Assembly (NCBI GenBank): GCA_002427605.1
Contig: DIRT01000029.1
Location: forward strand, 59,831-123,830
Direction: 5' to 3'
DNA length: 64,000 nt
Source of the DNA: Bacteroidales bacterium UBA5429
GTDB taxonomy: Bacteria > Bacteroidota > Bacteroidia > Bacteroidales > WCHB1-69
The position numbers were made by a program, and so were the translations under genes. The stretch's first letter is position 1. Each line of letters begins with the position of its first letter. The notes beneath the pieces are model-generated. The model saw nothing but the letters and a program-made list of their open reading frames with translations, searched no databases and was not told the DNA's origin. Below, one piece after another: positions 33,141 through 43,459 of this stretch.

Positions 33141-34697
33141 ATGAGAAAGAGTAAATTAGGTCTGGATTTTGATAAAGTGGACAAAGCAAAAGGGTTTGCG
33201 AAACAGATTGCAGATGGTGTTCAACAATTTGTGAATAAACATACGACTGTTGCGGTGGAGAGAACATTGTGTCGTTTGTTGGGTATCGATGGGGTTGATG
33301 TTCATGATGTGCCGCTGCCTAATGTGGTTGTGAATCAGATCCAGGAGGCCGGATTGCTTTCTCAAGGAGTGGTTTATTATCTCGGTAATGCGATATTGGA
33401 AACCGGGTTAAAACCTCAGAAAATCGCTGAAAAGATTGCCAATGGGGAGCTGGATATTACTCGTTTGCCGATCCATTCCAATGAAGAGATTCATAAAGCA
33501 ATTGCGCCTTATGTGGATCAAACTATGGAGCGCATTAACCGCAATGTGGCTCGCAGAAATCAATATTTAAAAGAGATCGGTGAAGGTCCAAAGCCTTACA
33601 TATACGTTATTGTTGCAACCGGTAATATTTTTGAGGATGTGGTTCAGGCGCAAGCTGCTGCCAGACAAGGTGCGGATATTATTGCAGTAATCAGAACTAC
33701 AGGACAAAGTTTGCTCGACTATGTGCCTTATGGTGCTACTACTGAAGGATTTGGAGGGACTTATGCAACGCAGGAGAACTTCAAAATTATGCGTAAAGCG
33801 TTGGATGAAGTAGGTGAGGAGGTGGGTCGTTATATCCGTTTGTGCAACTACTGCTCCGGCTTGTGTATGCCTGAAATCGCCGCTATGGGAGCGTTGGAAC
33901 GCTTGGATGTGATGCTGAATGACGCGCTTTATGGAATCCTGTTTAGAGATATTAATCCTCAAAGAACTTTGGTTGACCAGTTTTTCTCCAGAGTCATCAA
34001 TGGTTATGCCGGTGTGATTATCAATACCGGGGAGGATAACTACCTTACTACTGCGGATGCATTTGAAGAAGCACATACCGTACTGGCTTCCGACCTGATC
34101 AATGAGCAGTTGGCTCTGCTTGCCGGTATTCCGGAAGAACAAATGGGTTTGGGACACGCTTTTGAGATGGATCCCGAAATGAAGAACGGATTCTTGTATG
34201 AATTGGCACAAGCACAAATGACCCGCGAAATTTTCCCTAATGCTCCTCTGAAATATATGCCTCCAACCAAGTTTATGACCGGAAATGTTTTTAAAGGACA
34301 TATCCAGGATGCACTCTTTAATATGATCTCAATCTGGACCGGACAAGGGTTGCAACTGTTGGGTATGATGACTGAAGCGATCCATACTCCTTTCATGTCT
34401 GACCGTTATTTGGCGATTGAAAATGCCAGATACATATTCAATAATATGAGAGATTTGGGTGATGAAGTGACCTTTAAAGAGGGAGGAATCATCAGTGAAA
34501 GAGCTAAATTGGTTTTGGATAATGCGTATAATCTACTTGAAGCAATGGCTGAAGAGGGGTTATTTGACACCCTTGAGAAGGGCTTATTTGCAGGAATTAA
34601 ACGTTCCAAAGTGGGAGGAAAAGGATTGGCAGGAGTAAGTCAGATTAATGAGAAATTCTACTTTAATCCGTTTATTCCTCGTATGCTTCAAAAGTAG
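33141..34697 (+). CDS. kamD: Lysine 5,6-aminomutase alpha subunit
   Basis: 518 residues, the normal KamD length. The family is recognised from LDFDKVDKAKGFAKQIAD, TVAVERTLCRLLGIDGVD, DVVQAQAAARQGADIIAVIRTTGQSLLDYVPYGATTEGFGGTYATQENF and LGHAFEMDPEMKNGFLYELAQAQM. KamD, the TIM-barrel PLP-binding subunit, acts with KamE, the cobalamin-binding subunit, to move the epsilon-amino group of beta-lysine (or the D-lysine side-chain amino group) in clostridial-type lysine fermentation. kamE and the rest of the pathway genes are absent from the neighbourhood. Its 3' end overlaps the convergent MATE gene by 26 bp. Confidence 0.9.
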   Translation: MRKSKLGLDFDKVDKAKGFAKQIADGVQQFVNKHTTVAVERTLCRLLGIDGVDVHDVPLPNVVVNQIQEAGLLSQGVVYYLGNAILETGLKPQKIAEKIANGELDITRLPIHSNEEIHKAIAPYVDQTMERINRNVARRNQYLKEIGEGPKPYIYVIVATGNIFEDVVQAQAAARQGADIIAVIRTTGQSLLDYVPYGATTEGFGGTYATQENFKIMRKALDEVGEEVGRYIRLCNYCSGLCMPEIAAMGALERLDVMLNDALYGILFRDINPQRTLVDQFFSRVINGYAGVIINTGEDNYLTTADAFEEAHTVLASDLINEQLALLAGIPEEQMGLGHAFEMDPEMKNGFLYELAQAQMTREIFPNAPLKYMPPTKFMTGNVFKGHIQDALFNMISIWTGQGLQLLGMMTEAIHTPFMSDRYLAIENARYIFNNMRDLGDEVTFKEGGIISERAKLVLDNAYNLLEAMAEEGLFDTLEKGLFAGIKRSKVGGKGLAGVSQINEKFYFNPFIPRMLQK

Positions 34698-36030
34698 GTT
34701 CCGGCTTCCAGCTCTGTTTATCGTACCATTTGTAAATGATCAAAATGTACATCAGTAGTGCGAAAAGTGATGAGATGGGTTCGCTGTACCATACTCCGTT
34801 GACACTCCATAAAGGAGGAAGAATCAATAAGAAGGGGAGCAGGACTATGATCTGACGAAACATTGCCAGAAAAATCGATACGCGTGCTTTACCAATGGCG
34901 AGAAAGAATTGAGAGGTAACCAATTGAAATCCTACTAAAGGAAAGGCCAAAAAGTAGATTCTTATTCCATTGGCTGTGATATCAATCAAATCTTTATCTG
35001 TGGTGAATGCCTGAGCAATCATGTGCGGGTAGAGTAATGCTACAACCCACGCTACAATTCCTACAATGGTAGCCCACTTGACAGTCAATTTATAGGTATC
35101 CCACATTCTTTGGTATTGCTTAGCTCCGTAGTTGTATCCCACAATGGGTTGCATTCCCTGGGCAAATCCGAAGATGATCATGGTCACCAGTCCCCCTAAA
35201 CTATTGATAATTCCGGCAGCTCCAATGGCAAAGTCGCCGCCATATTGTTTGAGTTGCCGATTGATCACCGCTATGACAATAAACGCGAATATGTGAACTA
35301 AAAAGGGAGACATTCCGATAGAGAAGATTTTTGCAATAATCTTTCTGGAGAGTTTAAAGCCATTTTTAGCATAATGCACTGTGTGTTTGGATGACAGAAA
35401 ATGGTAGAAGAGCATATTCAGTCCGATAAACTGCGATAAAACGGTCGCCAGTGCGGCACCTCGGATTCCCCAATGTAGTACAAATATAAAAAAGGGAGCC
35501 AAAATAAGATTGCAAATCACAGAGACGATCATGCCGAGCATAGCTTTGGATGGATAACCGGAAGCACGCATGATATTGTACAATCCGTAAAATAGATTTC
35601 CTAAAACATTCCCGATCAGGATAACCTGCATAAAATCGCGGGCGTAGGGAAGGGTTAACTCACTGGCACCGAACGCGATCAATATGGGATCCAGGAAAAT
35701 AAAGGCAAGAATTGAAAAGGTACCCCCAAAGATAAAAAAGAGCAAGGTGGCATTCCCTAATGTCTTGTTAGCCAGATTGTAACGTCTTTCTCCCAAACGA
35801 ATTGAGATAATGGCAGAAGCACCGGCACCAATAAGCGTACTAAGTGCAATGGCAATGTTCATCAAGGGAAGCGTCAATGCCAAGCCGGAAATAGCGTAAG
35901 GACCAACTCCTTGTCCAATAAAAATACGGTCGATAATGTTGTATAATGATGTAGACGTAGAAGCGACAATCGCAGGAATGGAATATTTCCAAAAAAGAGA
36001 CTTGATCGATTCCGTTTTTAACTTGCTCAT
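34672..36030 (-). CDS. MATE-family efflux transporter
   Basis: The frame opens at 36147, but ATG at 36030 (MSKLKTESIKSLFWKYSIPAIVA) is the usual MATE N-terminus; 452 residues. Twelve hydrophobic segments in two halves with NIIDRIFIGQGVGPYAISGLAL and FGFAQGMQPIVGYNYGAK typical of the NorM/DinF-like group. It exports cationic drugs or metabolites by Na+ or H+ antiport. Converges on kamD with a 26-bp 3' overlap. Confidence 0.88.
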   Translation of the reverse strand: MSKLKTESIKSLFWKYSIPAIVASTSTSLYNIIDRIFIGQGVGPYAISGLALTLPLMNIAIALSTLIGAGASAIISIRLGERRYNLANKTLGNATLLFFIFGGTFSILAFIFLDPILIAFGASELTLPYARDFMQVILIGNVLGNLFYGLYNIMRASGYPSKAMLGMIVSVICNLILAPFFIFVLHWGIRGAALATVLSQFIGLNMLFYHFLSSKHTVHYAKNGFKLSRKIIAKIFSIGMSPFLVHIFAFIVIAVINRQLKQYGGDFAIGAAGIINSLGGLVTMIIFGFAQGMQPIVGYNYGAKQYQRMWDTYKLTVKWATIVGIVAWVVALLYPHMIAQAFTTDKDLIDITANGIRIYFLAFPLVGFQLVTSQFFLAIGKARVSIFLAMFRQIIVLLPFLLILPPLWSVNGVWYSEPISSLFALLMYILIIYKWYDKQSWKPEPTFEAYEE

Positions 36031-36335
36031 ATAATGATTGTTAGAATGTTTTAGTTCAATAAATTGAGAACCAGCGAAATTATGAAAAAAATCCGAAATT
36101 ATTTTGATTTTTGATTTTGTAATCTTCCGACAAGCGAACGAATCCAATATTAGAACCCCAAAATGTATTCAATGCCGTTTCTGTAGAGACGTTGCATGCA
36201 ACGTCTCTACAATCTGCCAACGTCTCTACGATATGGAAATAGATTTTCCAAAAATCAGAAATAAAATTATACCTTTGCAAACTGAATTAATTTCAAATAA
36301 TTTGTTCAAAAAAAACGCAATCCGAAATCTAATCG
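36031..36335. other. Divergent intergenic region, MATE gene and flippase gene
   Basis: It contains a perfect dyad (GTAGAGACGTTGC-AT-GCAACGTCTCTAC, 36183-36210), a nearby half-copy (AACGTCTCTAC, 36219-36229) and the flippase promoter at 36270. Only a weak -7-like sequence (TAATTTCG, 36082-36075) is seen for the MATE gene. Confidence 0.6.
36270..36277 (+). promoter_or_regulatory. -7 box of the flippase-glycosyltransferase operon
   Basis: TACCTTTG matches TAnnTTTG, 58 bp before the ATG at 36336. Confidence 0.5.
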
Positions 36336-37688
36336 ATGTTCAGCAATATTGTTTCCACGTTTTTCTCCCGAATCTTGACCATCCTGGTGATGCTTTTTGT
36401 CATGATTTTCAATTCCAATCAGTTTGGAGCAGAAGGGGTGGGGTCAATCAGTTTGATTATATTGAATGTTACTATCATTCAGCTTATTGCGACTTTTATC
36501 GGCGGAACAACGTTGGTTTATTTGATACCGCGGAGAGATCCTAAACTGTTATTGAAACTGAGTTTCTATTGGGCGCTATTGGCTAATTTATTGGGTGTAA
36601 CTATTTTACATCTCGCAGGGATGATCCCTGAAGGTTATACTGTTTTGTTGTTCTTTATGGCACTTTCAGTTACCTTTTTTACAATCAATCTGTCCGTTTT
36701 GCAAGCTTACGAGAAGATCAAAGCACTGAATGTTTTTCAAGTGATGCAATCGTTGATTTTAATTGCTATGATGGGCGTTTTGCTCTTCTTTTATCGTTAC
36801 CGGCACTACTCTCTTTCGATAGATATCTATATTTATGCCTATTTTTTCTCCTATCTTGTACTTTTTTTAATCTCTTTCCGTCTTGTTTTGCGTCTCCTTC
36901 GTAAACCAACTCAAATAACTGTAAATCAACCTATTGATACTGAAAATCAACCTTCATTAACTTTTTGGGAGCAACTAAAAGAGATGGCTCAACTGGGTTT
37001 TTGGGTTCAGATTGCAAACTTGACTCAATTGTTTAATTATCGCTTAAGTTATTATCTGATAGAGTTTTATGTGGGGAGAAAACCATTAGGAGTTTACGAT
37101 ATGGGAACCAAGATCTCTGAGGCGATCTGGGTGCTTCCCAAAAGTTTATCTTTAGTGCAATATGCTCGTCTCTCCAACACTGACGATAACCAATATGCTC
37201 AAAAAATCACCTCTATTTTGGCTAAAATTTCTACTTTATTCACCTTTGTTGCACTCTGTATACTGTTAATTTTACCTTCCTCGCTCTTTGTCGCCATTTT
37301 TGGTCCTGATTTCGGGGAAGTCAAGAAGGTGATCTTTGTTTTAGCACCCGGAATCTTATCCATCTCATTTTTAACGATTATTTCTCACTATTTTGCTGCA
37401 CAGGGATTGTATCGTATCAATGCAATCTCTTCATTGATAGGACTTTGTATTACTGTACTGGGTGGTTTTATTTTCATCCCTCTCATGGCTCATTACGGAA
37501 CATTGCATGCTATTTTAACCGCCGGAGTGGTTACTTCTGTCTCTTATCTAAGCAGCCTGATCTTCTCTCTAATCATATTTTATCAACGGAATAGAGCCTT
37601 ACGTTCTGTTTTTATGATTAAACGGGAAGATTTCACTATCTTTGCTACGGAAATCAAACAAATTCTGATCTTAAAAAGAAAACGCTAA
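36336..37688 (+). CDS. Polysaccharide flippase (Wzx-like, MOP superfamily)
   Basis: 450 residues with about 12-14 hydrophobic segments and the MOP N-terminus (FFSRILTILVMLFVMIFNSNQFGAEGVGSISLI). It resembles O-antigen or capsule flippases that move lipid-linked sugars across the inner membrane. It is followed after 2 bp by a glycosyltransferase, so surface glycan assembly is likely. Substrate unknown. No other wzx/wzy gene is near. Confidence 0.8.
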   Translation: MFSNIVSTFFSRILTILVMLFVMIFNSNQFGAEGVGSISLIILNVTIIQLIATFIGGTTLVYLIPRRDPKLLLKLSFYWALLANLLGVTILHLAGMIPEGYTVLLFFMALSVTFFTINLSVLQAYEKIKALNVFQVMQSLILIAMMGVLLFFYRYRHYSLSIDIYIYAYFFSYLVLFLISFRLVLRLLRKPTQITVNQPIDTENQPSLTFWEQLKEMAQLGFWVQIANLTQLFNYRLSYYLIEFYVGRKPLGVYDMGTKISEAIWVLPKSLSLVQYARLSNTDDNQYAQKITSILAKISTLFTFVALCILLILPSSLFVAIFGPDFGEVKKVIFVLAPGILSISFLTIISHYFAAQGLYRINAISSLIGLCITVLGGFIFIPLMAHYGTLHAILTAGVVTSVSYLSSLIFSLIIFYQRNRALRSVFMIKREDFTIFATEIKQILILKRKR

Positions 37689-37690
37689 CG

Positions 37691-38860
37691 ATGTTTGTAT
37701 TGCATATTCCTTCGTGGTATCCTGATGATAGTAAGCCTTTTACGGGTAATTTCATCGAACGCCACATTGAAGCTATTGCTCTGAAAATGCCTTCTGTGAC
37801 CCTAAAAGTGGTAGAAACCAACCAACGAACTGTGACCCGAACAGTGGAGGAGGTTTCTCCCAATAACAAGGTTTGTACTTACTATGTGACAAGAAAACGC
37901 TCTTTATTGGGACGTTTATTTAATAAATTTTTATTTGGATATTATTATATTAGGGGGGGACAATTCATCGAGCAGCAGTTCGGGAAACCCTCTCTCTTAC
38001 ATCTTCATGTCGCTTTTCCGAGAGGGAGTGTGGCAGTACAGTTCAAGAAAAAGTGGAAAGTTCCGCTATTGCTCACCGAACATTGGAGCGGATATCATGC
38101 GCGGAATTATCCTTTATTGCCTTTGAAGGTTAAAAAGGAGCTACACAAAACTTGGTCACATATTGATGGGATTACTACTGTTTCTGAATATCTGCTCAAT
38201 GAAATCCAAGAGCGCTTCCCGGTTTCTCAAAGTGCGATTATTTATAATGTTGTGGATCATCACTTGTTTCAACCCCAACCCGTTTCCTTCCCCCCAATTA
38301 AACTTATTCATATATCCACATTAGATGAGGATGCTAAGAATTTTCAAGGGATTTTAGAGGCTGTTTGGGAAATGAGAAAAAAACGTAACGACTTTGTACT
38401 CAATGTAGTCAGTGAATTTATTAAACCTCAATATGAGCAGTGGGTTGTCGACCATCAGCTGAGTGATACAGTCCATTTTTTAGGCAGTAAATCCTCCGAA
38501 GAGGTAGCAGAGTTGCTGGCACAACACCACTTTTTGATACTCTATTCCAACTATGAAAATCAGCCTTGTGTAATCAGTGAGGCGTTTTCTTGTGGTAAAC
38601 CGGTGTTGAGTAGTAACGTGGGTGGTATTCCTGAAATTATTTCTCCCGATCGGGGTGTTATTATCGCACCACAAAAAACAGAACTCTTAATTGCTGCTTT
38701 AGAGCAGTTTATGGACAATTTTGACAGATATAATGCGGAAAATATAAGAGAATATGCAATAAATCATTTCTCAAAAGAGGTGATTGCTGAAAAATTTTGG
38801 CAATTTTATCAAAAATTTACTATATTTTCGCATCGCGATAAAAAATGTAGAACTCAATAA
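37691..38860 (+). CDS. Glycosyltransferase family 4
   Basis: 389 residues. N-terminal IPSWYPDDSKPFTGNFIERHIEAI and LLTEHWSGY, then the GT4 C-terminal domain with a Glu-containing motif FLILYSNYENQPCVISEAFSCGKPVLSSNVGGIPEII (EX7E region). It transfers an activated sugar, probably in the glycan pathway of the preceding flippase, with which it is co-transcribed. Confidence 0.87.
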   Translation: MFVLHIPSWYPDDSKPFTGNFIERHIEAIALKMPSVTLKVVETNQRTVTRTVEEVSPNNKVCTYYVTRKRSLLGRLFNKFLFGYYYIRGGQFIEQQFGKPSLLHLHVAFPRGSVAVQFKKKWKVPLLLTEHWSGYHARNYPLLPLKVKKELHKTWSHIDGITTVSEYLLNEIQERFPVSQSAIIYNVVDHHLFQPQPVSFPPIKLIHISTLDEDAKNFQGILEAVWEMRKKRNDFVLNVVSEFIKPQYEQWVVDHQLSDTVHFLGSKSSEEVAELLAQHHFLILYSNYENQPCVISEAFSCGKPVLSSNVGGIPEIISPDRGVIIAPQKTELLIAALEQFMDNFDRYNAENIREYAINHFSKEVIAEKFWQFYQKFTIFSHRDKKCRTQ

Positions 38861-38875
38861 AGAAAAAAGAACTCT

Positions 38876-41800
38876 ATGAAAAATAAACCGAACTATCTAT
38901 TTGAAACCAGCTGGGAAGTTTGTAATAAAGTAGGTGGAATTTACACCGTTTTGTCAACAAAAGTGAGCACTGCTGTTGAATATTTTCATGATCAATATAT
39001 CTGTATAGGTCCCGATTTGCCAAGGGAAAACAATCCTGATTTCGTGGAGGATCCTAATCTTTTCAAACGTTGGAAAGAGGAGGCAATCAAAGAGGGGCTC
39101 AAGATCCGTATTGGTCGCTGGAATGTTCCCGGGAATCCCGTTGTGTTCTTGGTTGACTTCACACCCTACTTTTCTAAAAAAGATGATATATTTACCTCTT
39201 TTTGGTTAGATTTTAAATTAGACTCTATATCCGGACAATGGGATTATATTGAACCTGCTCTGTTTGGGTATAGTGCGGGAAAGGTGATCGAAAGTTTTTA
39301 CAACTACTACTGTAATGCTCAAGATCATATTTTGGCTCATTTCCACGAGTGGATGACCGGAACCGGAATTTTATATCTCAAAAAACAAACTCCGCAAATT
39401 GGAACCATTTTTACTACTCACGCCACTGCGTTAGGTCGCTCTATAGCAGGAAATCTATTACCACTGTACGATAATATCGAGCAGTACAGTCCGATAGATA
39501 TGGCACGAAATTTCAACATTCAATCGAAATTTTCATTAGAGTACCTCTCTGCAACAGAATCAGACGTATTTACAACGGTAAGTGAAATTACCAATGTAGA
39601 GTGCCGTCATTTCTTCGATAAACCCGTGGATGTTGTTACAATCAATGGTTTTGAGAACAGTTTTGTACCTGAAGGAGAAGAGTACGCACAAAAAAGAGCT
39701 GCTGCAAGAGCAAAAATCTTACAAATTGTTTCTGCTTTAACGCAACAAGAGATTAGTAAAGATGCTCTATTGGTGATCAATAGCGGTAGATATGAGTTTA
39801 AAAACAAGGGAATTGACCTTTTTATTGATGCTGTGGCTCAACTTAAAAAATCCAATTTGGATAGGGAAGTAGTGGCTTGTATTGCCGTTCCGGCAGGCTG
39901 TCGCGCTCCCAAATTAGAATTGTTGGAAGGTCAGCACTTTGTAGAACCCTCTCGTCATGTTTCTGAATATACTACCCACTACTTAGCCGATTTAAACAAT
40001 GATCCTATTGTGAATCACTTGAAGAAAAATGAGTTGTTCAACAGTGCAGATTCAAAGGTTAAAGTATTGTTTGTACCGGTTTACCTGGATGGTCAAGATC
40101 AGATTTTTAATCTTAATTATTACGACTTTTTAATCGGATTTGATCTTTCAGTTTTTCCATCATACTATGAACCATGGGGTTACACTCCGTTGGAAAGTAT
40201 TGCGTTTGGAATTCCAACCGTAACCACTACTTTGGCAGGTTTTGGAAGATGGATTAAAGAGAATTTTACTCAGCATCAAGGAGTTACTGTTGTTGAACGA
40301 ACTGATACCAACGATACTGAAGTAGTTAATGCCATCGCTGAAGCGTTATTGGAACACAGTACTCATACTCCTAAAGTGCAAAGCTATTTGAAGAAAGAAG
40401 TGCAGCAGATTGCCCAAAAAGCATTGTGGGAAGAGTTATACGATAACTATTTAGAAGCTTATGATAAAGCGATTCAAGCGACTACATCCAGATATGAGTT
40501 GTATCACAAAAAAGTCTCTCAAATCAACTTATTTACAGAAATAAGTCAACCTCATGAGCCTTCATGGACTCACATTACAGTTAAATCCAAATTAACTCTT
40601 AATCTGAAACCGCTTGAAGAGATTGCACAAAACTTGTGGTGGAGTTGGAATATTGAATCCAGAGAACTGTTTGAAGAGATTGCAGGAAAAGAGTTGTGGG
40701 ATGATTGTGGAGAAAATCCGATCAGTGCACTGCAAAGATTATCCTACGAAAGAATTCAGCAATTTGACCAAAATGAAGCTTATTTAGAAAAAGTACAACG
40801 AGTATATCGCTGTTTTCAAGAGTATATTCATGCTCCCAGAACAAGAAAAGAGGGTAAAATAGCCTTTTTTAGCATGGAGTTTGGAATCAGTAACGAGTTG
40901 AAAATCTTTTCCGGTGGATTAGGCATGTTGGCAGGTGATTATCTGAAAGAAGCGAGTGATTCTCATGTCGATATGGTTGGAGTAGGGTTGTTGTACCGCT
41001 ACGGTTATTTTACACAACAGATTGGTCATCAAGGAGATCAGATTAATTTATATCCTCCTCAAAGTTATTCTAAACTGCCTATCACTCCATTTAGAAATGA
41101 GGATGAATCCTGGAAGATGCTTACTATTCCTTTGCCCGGTAGAACACTCTATGTTAGAATTTGGAAAGCTATGGTGGGAAGAGTACCACTCTATTTGATG
41201 GATACGGACTTCAATGACAATATTCCTGAAGATAGAGCTATTACTTCCAGTTTGTATGGTGGAAATCTGGAAATTCGCCTAAAACAGGAGATCCTTCTCG
41301 GCATTGGTGGTGTTCGTTTCTTACGTGAAATTGGCGAAGATCCGGTATTGTATCACATGAATGAGGGACATGCCGCATTTTTGGGAATTGAGCGTCTCTC
41401 TGCTGAAATGAAGTACAATTACCGCACTTTTAAACAAGCTTTGGAGTTGGTTAGAGCTTCAACCCTCTTTACAACACATACGCCCGTTCCTGCAGGTCAT
41501 GATAAGTTTTCAGAGGATATGATCCGTGTTTATCTGTCCAATTATCCTCAGTATTTGAATATCTCCTGGGAAGCCTTTATGGGACTGGGACGCGTTCATG
41601 TTGAGGATCAAAACGAGAAGTTCTCAATGAGTATATTGGCTTGTAAGTTGGCACAGGAAATCAATGGCGTGAGCCGGATTCATGGTCGCGTATCTCGTGA
41701 AATGTTTGCCAATCTCTACGAAGGACATTATCCCAATGAACTGCATATCGGCTATGTGACTAACGGAGTCCATTATCCAACCTGGACACATAAAAAGTGG

Positions 41801-43096
41801 CAACATTATCATAATCAGCTGTTTGGAAAAGATTTTGCTGAAAATCGTGCTAATCCTGAACTCTGGAAACCAATCTATAAAGCAGATGATGAGAAGATCT
41901 GGGGATTGAAAGAGGAATTGCGTAAAGAGTTGATGGACAACGTAAAAGAACTCTTAACAAAGCAGATGATCAATAGAAATGAGTCGCCATCCTTGATTCA
42001 TAAAACAGTGACATCGCTGGATGATAAGACGTTAACCGTCGGATTTGCAAGACGATTTGCTACCTACAAAAGAGCGCACTTGCTTATGATGAATGAACAA
42101 AGATTGGCTCAACTGGTGAATCATCCTGAATATCCTATCCGCTTTATTTTCGCAGGAAAGGCGCACCCACACGACAAAGCAGGACAAGATTTGATCAAGA
42201 GAATTATTGAGTTCTCCAGAAAAGAGGAGTTTATTGGAAAGATCATCTTTTTGGAGAATTATGATATGATTCTGGCTAAAAAGTTAGTTTCCGGTTGTGA
42301 TATTTGGTTGAATAATCCGACAAGACCGTTAGAGGCTTCCGGTACCAGTGGAGAAAAAGCGGTGATGAACGGAGTTTTGAACTTCAGTGTTATGGATGGT
42401 TGGTGGGCGGAAGGTTACAAAGAGGGAGCCGGCTGGGCATTAGAGGAGAAAATTACCTATGAAAACAACCATCTTCAGGATGAGTTGGACGCTCATGTGC
42501 TCTATTCTATCTTCCAGGATCAGATTATACCTACATTCTACACTCGCAACAAACAGGGAATTCCTGAAGGCTGGGTGCAAATGATGAAAGAGAATTTCTA
42601 CCAAATTGCTCCTCACTACACGATGAAACGTCAATTAGAGGATTACTATTTGAAGTTTTATAACAAACTGGAAGAGAGAACCAAAGCATTACGTGCAAAT
42701 CAAGCAGAAAATCTCAATCAGCTCATCAGTTGGAAAGAGAGAGTGATTACAGAATGGGATAATATCGAGTTTGTGAACCAGGAGTACGATAATCCGAATG
42801 ATTTTCTATATTACATTGGAGAAGATGCGCAAATCAGTGTTCAGCTTCGTTTGGGTATACTGCAACCTCAAGATGTCAAAATAGAGTTATGTATTTTATC
42901 TACGCTTGAAAATACCAATCAACTGTTTGCTAAGTATGAATTGGCTTATGATCATTCAGAAGATGGAGTACACACCTATAAGACAAAAATAACAGCCTCT
43001 TACTCAGGAAGTTGGAAAGTGGCATTGAGATTACAACCCAATCATCCTCTATTGCCACATGATTTTGATTTTCACTTGGTTAAATGGCTGGAATAA
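38876..43096 (+). CDS. Glycogen synthase / alpha-glucan phosphorylase fusion
   Basis: 1406 residues in two enzymes. Residues about 1-560: GT3-type (eukaryote-like) glycogen synthase starting FETSWEVCNKVGGIYTVLSTK, with PSYYEPWGYTPLESIAFGIPTVTT. Residues about 575-1406: GT35 phosphorylase of the alpha-glucan type: NLWWSWNIESRELFEEI, EFGISNELKIFSGGLGMLAGDYLKEASD, YHMNEGHAAFLGIERL, RFATYKRAHLL and the PLP region PLEASGTSGEKAVMNGVLNFSVMDGWWAEGY. Such fused proteins of about 1400 residues are known in Bacteroidetes. One polypeptide thus builds and degrades glycogen. It follows the GT4 gene by 15 bp but may be regulated separately. Stop is 7 bp before TTCGGAT repeats. Confidence 0.93.
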   Translation: MKNKPNYLFETSWEVCNKVGGIYTVLSTKVSTAVEYFHDQYICIGPDLPRENNPDFVEDPNLFKRWKEEAIKEGLKIRIGRWNVPGNPVVFLVDFTPYFSKKDDIFTSFWLDFKLDSISGQWDYIEPALFGYSAGKVIESFYNYYCNAQDHILAHFHEWMTGTGILYLKKQTPQIGTIFTTHATALGRSIAGNLLPLYDNIEQYSPIDMARNFNIQSKFSLEYLSATESDVFTTVSEITNVECRHFFDKPVDVVTINGFENSFVPEGEEYAQKRAAARAKILQIVSALTQQEISKDALLVINSGRYEFKNKGIDLFIDAVAQLKKSNLDREVVACIAVPAGCRAPKLELLEGQHFVEPSRHVSEYTTHYLADLNNDPIVNHLKKNELFNSADSKVKVLFVPVYLDGQDQIFNLNYYDFLIGFDLSVFPSYYEPWGYTPLESIAFGIPTVTTTLAGFGRWIKENFTQHQGVTVVERTDTNDTEVVNAIAEALLEHSTHTPKVQSYLKKEVQQIAQKALWEELYDNYLEAYDKAIQATTSRYELYHKKVSQINLFTEISQPHEPSWTHITVKSKLTLNLKPLEEIAQNLWWSWNIESRELFEEIAGKELWDDCGENPISALQRLSYERIQQFDQNEAYLEKVQRVYRCFQEYIHAPRTRKEGKIAFFSMEFGISNELKIFSGGLGMLAGDYLKEASDSHVDMVGVGLLYRYGYFTQQIGHQGDQINLYPPQSYSKLPITPFRNEDESWKMLTIPLPGRTLYVRIWKAMVGRVPLYLMDTDFNDNIPEDRAITSSLYGGNLEIRLKQEILLGIGGVRFLREIGEDPVLYHMNEGHAAFLGIERLSAEMKYNYRTFKQALELVRASTLFTTHTPVPAGHDKFSEDMIRVYLSNYPQYLNISWEAFMGLGRVHVEDQNEKFSMSILACKLAQEINGVSRIHGRVSREMFANLYEGHYPNELHIGYVTNGVHYPTWTHKKWQHYHNQLFGKDFAENRANPELWKPIYKADDEKIWGLKEELRKELMDNVKELLTKQMINRNESPSLIHKTVTSLDDKTLTVGFARRFATYKRAHLLMMNEQRLAQLVNHPEYPIRFIFAGKAHPHDKAGQDLIKRIIEFSRKEEFIGKIIFLENYDMILAKKLVSGCDIWLNNPTRPLEASGTSGEKAVMNGVLNFSVMDGWWAEGYKEGAGWALEEKITYENNHLQDELDAHVLYSIFQDQIIPTFYTRNKQGIPEGWVQMMKENFYQIAPHYTMKRQLEDYYLKFYNKLEERTKALRANQAENLNQLISWKERVITEWDNIEFVNQEYDNPNDFLYYIGEDAQISVQLRLGILQPQDVKIELCILSTLENTNQLFAKYELAYDHSEDGVHTYKTKITASYSGSWKVALRLQPNHPLLPHDFDFHLVKWLE

Positions 43097-43176
43097 ACTT
43101 GATTTCGGATTTCGGATTTCGGAATGAAAATTCTTTTAATTATTTGATTTTTTTTATTTTGAAAAAAGAATAATTA

Positions 43177-43223
43177 GGGGGCAGAAAAGGTTTTCCTATT
43201 TTGATATTTTAATTTCCCCACTC
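43177..43223 (+). repeat. GGGGGGCAG core element, copy 7 (+)
   Basis: GGGGGCAG (five G), 31 nt, CCCCACTC; outer arm TATTTTGAAAAAAGAATAATT (type C). Confidence 0.85.
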
Positions 43224-43427
43224 GCAAACATTTTCGGATTTCGGAATGAATGGATCGTTTTGTGGTTATGTATATGGTAATGTGCATATTGTCTTAGAGA
43301 CGCAAAGCATTGCGTCTCTACAGCCACGTTCATTGTTTTATTTATCCTGGACAGGTCGCGACCTATTCCTACACCATGTTCAATTTAATTTACGACCTCG
43401 TAATTCGTAATTCGTAATTCGTAATTG
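43216..43427 (-). repeat. About 205-bp inverted duplication, right member of pair B
   Basis: Reverse complement of 32666-32870 with one additional AATTACG-containing unit. Contains a dyad with arms TAGAGACGCAA at 43295-43320 and AGGTCGCGACCT. Confidence 0.85.
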
Positions 43428-43459
43428 ACCACAACTTCTCCCAAAGGCGTAATATTCCA

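Noticed and set aside
33567..34301. 244-codon minus-strand ORF over kamD
   Set aside because: Shadow of a strongly conserved gene; composition biased by the antisense codons and no recognisable domain.
36104..36544. 146-codon plus-strand ORF
   Set aside because: It crosses the GTAGAGACG palindrome and the flippase promoter and runs out of frame into the flippase gene; no domain resemblance.
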